Shown here piece after piece: positions 60,335 through 64,000 of a DNA stretch of 64,000 bases. The stretch lies in assembly GCA_012728125.1 (NCBI GenBank), contig JAAYFT010000003.1:1-64000 (forward strand), written 5' to 3'. Below the pieces are notes generated by a model that was not told where the DNA came from, did not search any database, and saw only the letters and a list, made by a program, of their open reading frames with translations. The stretch's first letter is position 1; each line of letters starts with the position of its first letter. The translations under genes and the position numbers were made by a program. Origin of the DNA: Tissierellia bacterium. GTDB lineage: Bacteria > Bacillota > Clostridia > Tissierellales > Tissierellaceae.

Positions 60335-61798
60335 TTATTTAATTTTTTCTAATACTTTTAGTAGCAAGTTGTAAGTTCTTTCTGTAGAAGAGATACTAAG
60401 TTTTTCTCCCGGAGCGTGGACTCCATACATATTAGGCCCTAAGGATACCATATCAAAATTATCAAATTTTTCATCAAATATTCCACATTCTAAACCTGCA
60501 TGTATGGCAGAAACATTTATTTCTTTATTATACAGCTCCCTATAGGTTTCCTTGATAACCTCTCTTATATAGGAATCCTCCTTATATTGCCAAGCAGGAT
60601 AGGAAGATGTCCTTTCATAGCTGGCAACAAGGGTTTTAGCCAACAAGCCTATCTGCTCTGATATAAATTGTTTTAATGTCCCAACAGAAGACCTAATGGC
60701 TGATTCTAAAGTTATATGATCTTCCAAGGTTTTTATTACGCCAAGATTGTTTGAACTTTCAACTAAACCTTCAATGGCCATACTCATACTTTGAACCCCA
60801 TTAGGCAAGAGATTTATTGCAGTGATTAATCTCTCCTTAGTATTGCCAGAGAACACCTTGTTTGCATCCTCATTTAACTTATTTAGCATAACTTCTACAT
60901 CCTTATCAGAATGAAGGAATTCATTTTTTAACTCTTTATCTAGGTCTAATATTATGGATTTTGCTTTTTCATATTCACCTTTTGGTATTGTAACTTTTAC
61001 TCTAGTATATCTTGGTATAGCGTTGGGCTTTGAGCCACCTTCTATATAGTATAAATCCAAATCTATTTTTTCATTCAGCCTATTTAAAACCCTTCCCATA
61101 ATTTTGTTAGAGTTTCCTCTTCCTTTGTCTATATCTATGCCAGAATGTCCCCCCTGCAAGCCAGAAACTATTATTTCAAAGCTTACTCTTTCTTTAGGAG
61201 CTTCCTTCCACTCAATGGGTATGGTTATAGTATTCCTTTCACCACCTGCGCAGCTAACCAATATAGTGCCTTCCTCTTCTGAATCTAGGTTTATCAAAAT
61301 TCTTCCCTCTAAGTTTTTAGGGTCTAAAGCGATAGCACCTGTCATACCTGATTCTTCATCAGAAGTGATCAAAGCTTCTATAGGCGGATGGTGAATATCC
61401 TTTGATTCCAATATGGCCAATATCATAGCCAGAGCAATACCATTGTCTGCACCAAGGGTCGTTTCCTTGGCTACTATAAAATCATCTTCAACTTCAAATT
61501 TTATTGGGTCTTTTGAAAAGTCATGGTTGGAATCCTGTGTCTTTTCACATACCATATCCATATGGCCCTGTAGTATTACTGTAGGACTGTTTTCATATCC
61601 TTCTGAACCGGGTTTTTTAATAATGATATTTAGAGCTTTATCTTGTATAACCTCTAATCCTAAACTTCTTCCCAGTTCTGCTAAATAATTGCTTATTTTT
61701 TCCTCGTGATGTGAACACCGGGGTATTTTACTTATCTCTTCAAAATAATACATTACTCTTTCAGGCTTAATACCCTGTAAAACTGCCAAATTTATCAC
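60335..61798 (-). CDS. pepD: Aminoacyl-histidine dipeptidase (PepD, M20)
   Basis: LQGHMDMVCEK, LGADNGIALAM, TSDEESGMTGA. Confidence 0.95.
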   Translation of the reverse strand: MINLAVLQGIKPERVMYYFEEISKIPRCSHHEEKISNYLAELGRSLGLEVIQDKALNIIIKKPGSEGYENSPTVILQGHMDMVCEKTQDSNHDFSKDPIKFEVEDDFIVAKETTLGADNGIALAMILAILESKDIHHPPIEALITSDEESGMTGAIALDPKNLEGRILINLDSEEEGTILVSCAGGERNTITIPIEWKEAPKERVSFEIIVSGLQGGHSGIDIDKGRGNSNKIMGRVLNRLNEKIDLDLYYIEGGSKPNAIPRYTRVKVTIPKGEYEKAKSIILDLDKELKNEFLHSDKDVEVMLNKLNEDANKVFSGNTKERLITAINLLPNGVQSMSMAIEGLVESSNNLGVIKTLEDHITLESAIRSSVGTLKQFISEQIGLLAKTLVASYERTSSYPAWQYKEDSYIREVIKETYRELYNKEINVSAIHAGLECGIFDEKFDNFDMVSLGPNMYGVHAPGEKLSISSTERTYNLLLKVLEKIK

Positions 61799-61850
61799 CT
61801 CTACTTATAGCTTTATAATTATCTTGTTATTATGAAACTGAAGTCTAGAC

Positions 61851-62348
61851 TTATATATTATCCCAGTTTATATTTTTGTTGAGAATATCTACAAGTTGTA
61901 CGAAATAGTCTTTTTCTAGTTCAGTGAACCTATTTTTTACTGGGCTGTCTAGATCTAATACCCCATATACCTTGTCATCTTTTATAATAGGGATAACTAA
62001 TTCTGAATTGGAGGCTGCATCACAGGCAATGTGGCCTGGAAATTGGTGAACATCTGGTATCAACTGGACTTCCCTTGTTGCTACTGCTGTCCCACATACT
62101 CCTTTTCCTATGGCTATCCTATTACAGGCAGGCAAGCCTTGAAATGGTCCTAAAACTAATTCTCCGCCCCTTAAAAAATAAAAGCCCGCCCAATTTAGTT
62201 TATCAACACAGGCCATAATTATACCAGTTACATTGGAAATATTAGCTAGTTCATCCTGCTCTGAGCTCAATTGTCCCTTTGCTAGGACCAACATATATTT
62301 TAATCTCTCTTCATCAGTCATATCCTTGATTTTATCCAACTTAAACAT
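61851..62348 (-). CDS. msrC: GAF-domain free methionine-R-sulfoxide reductase (fRMsr)
   Basis: Retains catalytic-type cysteines: GLPACNRIAIGKGVCGTAV ... HIACDAASNSE. Confidence 0.9.
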   Translation of the reverse strand: MFKLDKIKDMTDEERLKYMLVLAKGQLSSEQDELANISNVTGIIMACVDKLNWAGFYFLRGGELVLGPFQGLPACNRIAIGKGVCGTAVATREVQLIPDVHQFPGHIACDAASNSELVIPIIKDDKVYGVLDLDSPVKNRFTELEKDYFVQLVDILNKNINWDNI

Positions 62349-62514
62349 ATTATCACCTCTACTATTTTATTAATCCTATAGTTTATTATAATTATACTTG
62401 GCCTAAATAGAATTTTATATTATTATACTTTGTTAACCCTATAGTATCAAATAACTGAATATCATACAATGAAAATCATTTACTAATTAATTTTGACTAA
62501 AATGACTTGTTCAA

Positions 62515-62552
62515 AATAATATAACTTTCGCCATGGCGAAAGTTATATTATT
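62515..62552. terminator. Terminator-like 38-bp perfect palindrome overlapping nrdG stop
   Basis: AATAATATAACTTTCGCCATGGCGAAAGTTATATTATT equals its own reverse complement. Confidence 0.7.
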
Positions 62553-63013
62553 CCTAAATACTTTTTTACATCTATTATCCTTTGATTAGTGGAGCCTCTA
62601 AATTTTAGCATCAGTGATTTTTTCGTAATATCAAATTTACCGTCGATTAATATATCTGTATACATGAGCAAGTCTCTGAAATCCTTTTCCTTTAAGATCT
62701 CTTCAAAGGTATATCCTGTATAGGTTACCACATTTAAGCCTAATTCTTTTACCTTTTTTGCAAGGCTAGAGCATGCTGCAACCTGTTCAAAGGGTTCCCC
62801 ACCACTTAAGGTAATACCATCTAGTAAGGGGTTAGATTTTACCATCTGGATTATGGAATCTATGTCTACTAATTTTCCCCCACTAAATGAATGGGTCTCT
62901 GGATTATGGCATCCAACACAATTATGCTTACATCCTTGGGTAAATACAACCAACCTTATTCCTGGTCCATCTACTATGGATTCGTCTATAATTCCTGCCA
63001 CTCGTAACTCCAT
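62543..63013 (-). CDS. nrdG: Anaerobic ribonucleoside-triphosphate reductase activating protein
   Basis: GCKHNCVGCHNPETHSF radical SAM motif; LSGGEPFEQ. Confidence 0.95.
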   Translation of the reverse strand: MELRVAGIIDESIVDGPGIRLVVFTQGCKHNCVGCHNPETHSFSGGKLVDIDSIIQMVKSNPLLDGITLSGGEPFEQVAACSSLAKKVKELGLNVVTYTGYTFEEILKEKDFRDLLMYTDILIDGKFDITKKSLMLKFRGSTNQRIIDVKKYLGII

Positions 63014-63019
63014 CTTATA

Positions 63020-64000
63020 CTACTCCTTACTAAGTGAACATGAAAAGTGTTTTATCCTATCTCTTTCCTCAGCCTTTTTAGCATCATTAAACCTATCTAA
63101 AGTACCAACTAAGTATCCTGTTATTCGGCGGATCCTTTCGAATTTAATGTCCCCTTCTTCCCTACCACATTTAGGACAAACATCTCCTATGATTCCAGTA
63201 TAACCACATACAGGGTCCCTATCTACAGGATGATTAATTGAACCATAGCCAATTCCTGCTTCCTTCATAGCCCTAACAATCTTTTCAAAGGCTTCAAGGT
63301 TTTGAGATGGGTCTCCATCCAATTCAATATATGTTATATGACCAGCATTAGTTAATTCATGGTATGGAGCTTCTAATCTAATTTTATCAAAGGCCCTTAT
63401 CTGATAATATACTGGAATATGGAAACTATTTGTATAATACTCCTTATCAGTTATACCTTCAATACTTCCATAGATTTCCCTGTCAATCTTTACAAACCTA
63501 CCTGCAGTTCCTTCAGCTGGAGTAGCCAATAGTGTAAAGTTCATCTTATATTGCCTGCTTATGTCATCCACCTTATCCCTCATAAATTTAACTATATTAA
63601 GTCCAAGGGCCTGAGCTTCTTCACTTTCACCGTGATGACTTCCAATTAAGGCTTTTAAACATTCAGCTAGTCCAATAAAACCTATGGACAAAGTCCCATG
63701 TTTTAATACTTCTCGGATTTCATCATCTCTTGATAATTTGTCAGAATCAATCCAGACACCTTGTCCCATAAGGAATGGAAAATTGCTTACCTTTTTTCTA
63801 GCTTGGATTTCAAATCTTTCTATCAATTGTTCAATTACTAAATTCATAGTTTCGTCTAGCTTCTGGAAAAAGCCCTCAATATTACCCCTGTTTTCAATAC
63901 CTAATCTAGGTAAATTTATGGTGGTAAAGCTTAGATTTCCTCTTCCGTATACAATTTCTCTACTAGGATCATAAATATTTCCAATTACCCTAGTCCTACA
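63020..64000 (-). CDS. nrdD: Anaerobic ribonucleoside-triphosphate reductase (partial; runs off right edge)
   Basis: Frame stays open from track start (63847) to the edge, giving ...RVIGNIYDPSREIVYGRGNLSFTTINLPRLGIENRGNIEGFFQKLDET-M...; C-terminal CGYTGIIGDVCPKCGR and RRITGYLVGTLDRFN. Confidence 0.95.
   Translation of the reverse strand, partial: CRTRVIGNIYDPSREIVYGRGNLSFTTINLPRLGIENRGNIEGFFQKLDETMNLVIEQLIERFEIQARKKVSNFPFLMGQGVWIDSDKLSRDDEIREVLKHGTLSIGFIGLAECLKALIGSHHGESEEAQALGLNIVKFMRDKVDDISRQYKMNFTLLATPAEGTAGRFVKIDREIYGSIEGITDKEYYTNSFHIPVYYQIRAFDKIRLEAPYHELTNAGHITYIELDGDPSQNLEAFEKIVRAMKEAGIGYGSINHPVDRDPVCGYTGIIGDVCPKCGREEGDIKFERIRRITGYLVGTLDRFNDAKKAEERDRIKHFSCSLSKE

Noticed and set aside
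62376-62445. Repeated CCTATAGT motif (aatcctatagttt / aaccctatagtatc) in the 62349-62542 gap
   Set aside because: Two short AT-rich copies; likely chance
784-63974. Many 60-180 aa track ORFs antisense to clear genes (e.g. 784-1125 -, 2400-2900 +, 6430-6876 +, 45112-45543 +)
   Set aside because: They lie opposite well-supported conserved CDSs, lack SD support or recognisable domains, and have the Ser/Phe/Leu-rich composition expected from antisense of AT-rich genes
1-64000. CRISPR arrays, prophage, transposons, tRNAs, toxin-antitoxin or defence islands
   Set aside because: No direct-repeat/spacer array, no integrase/transposase/phage ORFs and no tRNA-like cloverleaf noticed in the short intergenic gaps
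62543-64000. Treating nrdD as starting at 63847 as in the track
   Set aside because: The frame is open to the window edge with NrdD-conserved residues (GRGNLSFTTINLPRLG), so the Met at 63847 is internal

Overview
64 kb of AT-rich, low-GC Firmicutes chromosome (Clostridia/Tissierellia-like by protein content), mostly coding on the minus strand. The left edge carries the 5' end of a 16S rRNA gene (minus) with two tandem consensus promoters. It is followed by a LysR regulator, a DegS/DegU-like two-component pair with CheW, a GDT1-family transporter, and a histidine-utilisation operon (hutH-hutU-ftcD-hutI). Next come a giant pseudokinase-ATPase-TPR-GAF-GGDEF protein, a heterodimeric ABC exporter, a strong 6S RNA candidate, an FtsH-like protease, NAD kinase, PepF, and an FHA-FtsW-PBP cluster. 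The right half holds recX, a GIY-YIG protein, glpP, a deacetylase-RR-HK-lipoprotein operon, an ABC exporter, addAB, nagZ, glsA, a TGS/uridine-kinase fusion, pseudouridine synthases, a radical SAM protein, a HAD phosphatase, pepD, a GAF-type Met-sulfoxide reductase and nrdG/nrdD (right edge). I saw no CRISPR array, prophage, transposase or tRNA. The most interesting non-housekeeping signals are: (i) the 1791-aa pseudokinase/STAND-like ATPase/diguanylate cyclase; (ii) a long hairpin that buries the Shine-Dalgarno of a small ORF (39936-39990); (iii) a promoter plus terminator in the hut leader; (iv) an AddA that appears to carry its own Fe-S-type cysteine set in addition to AddB; (v) the unannotated 6S-like RNA; (vi) a bidirectional terminator that encodes matching C-terminal peptides on both strands.
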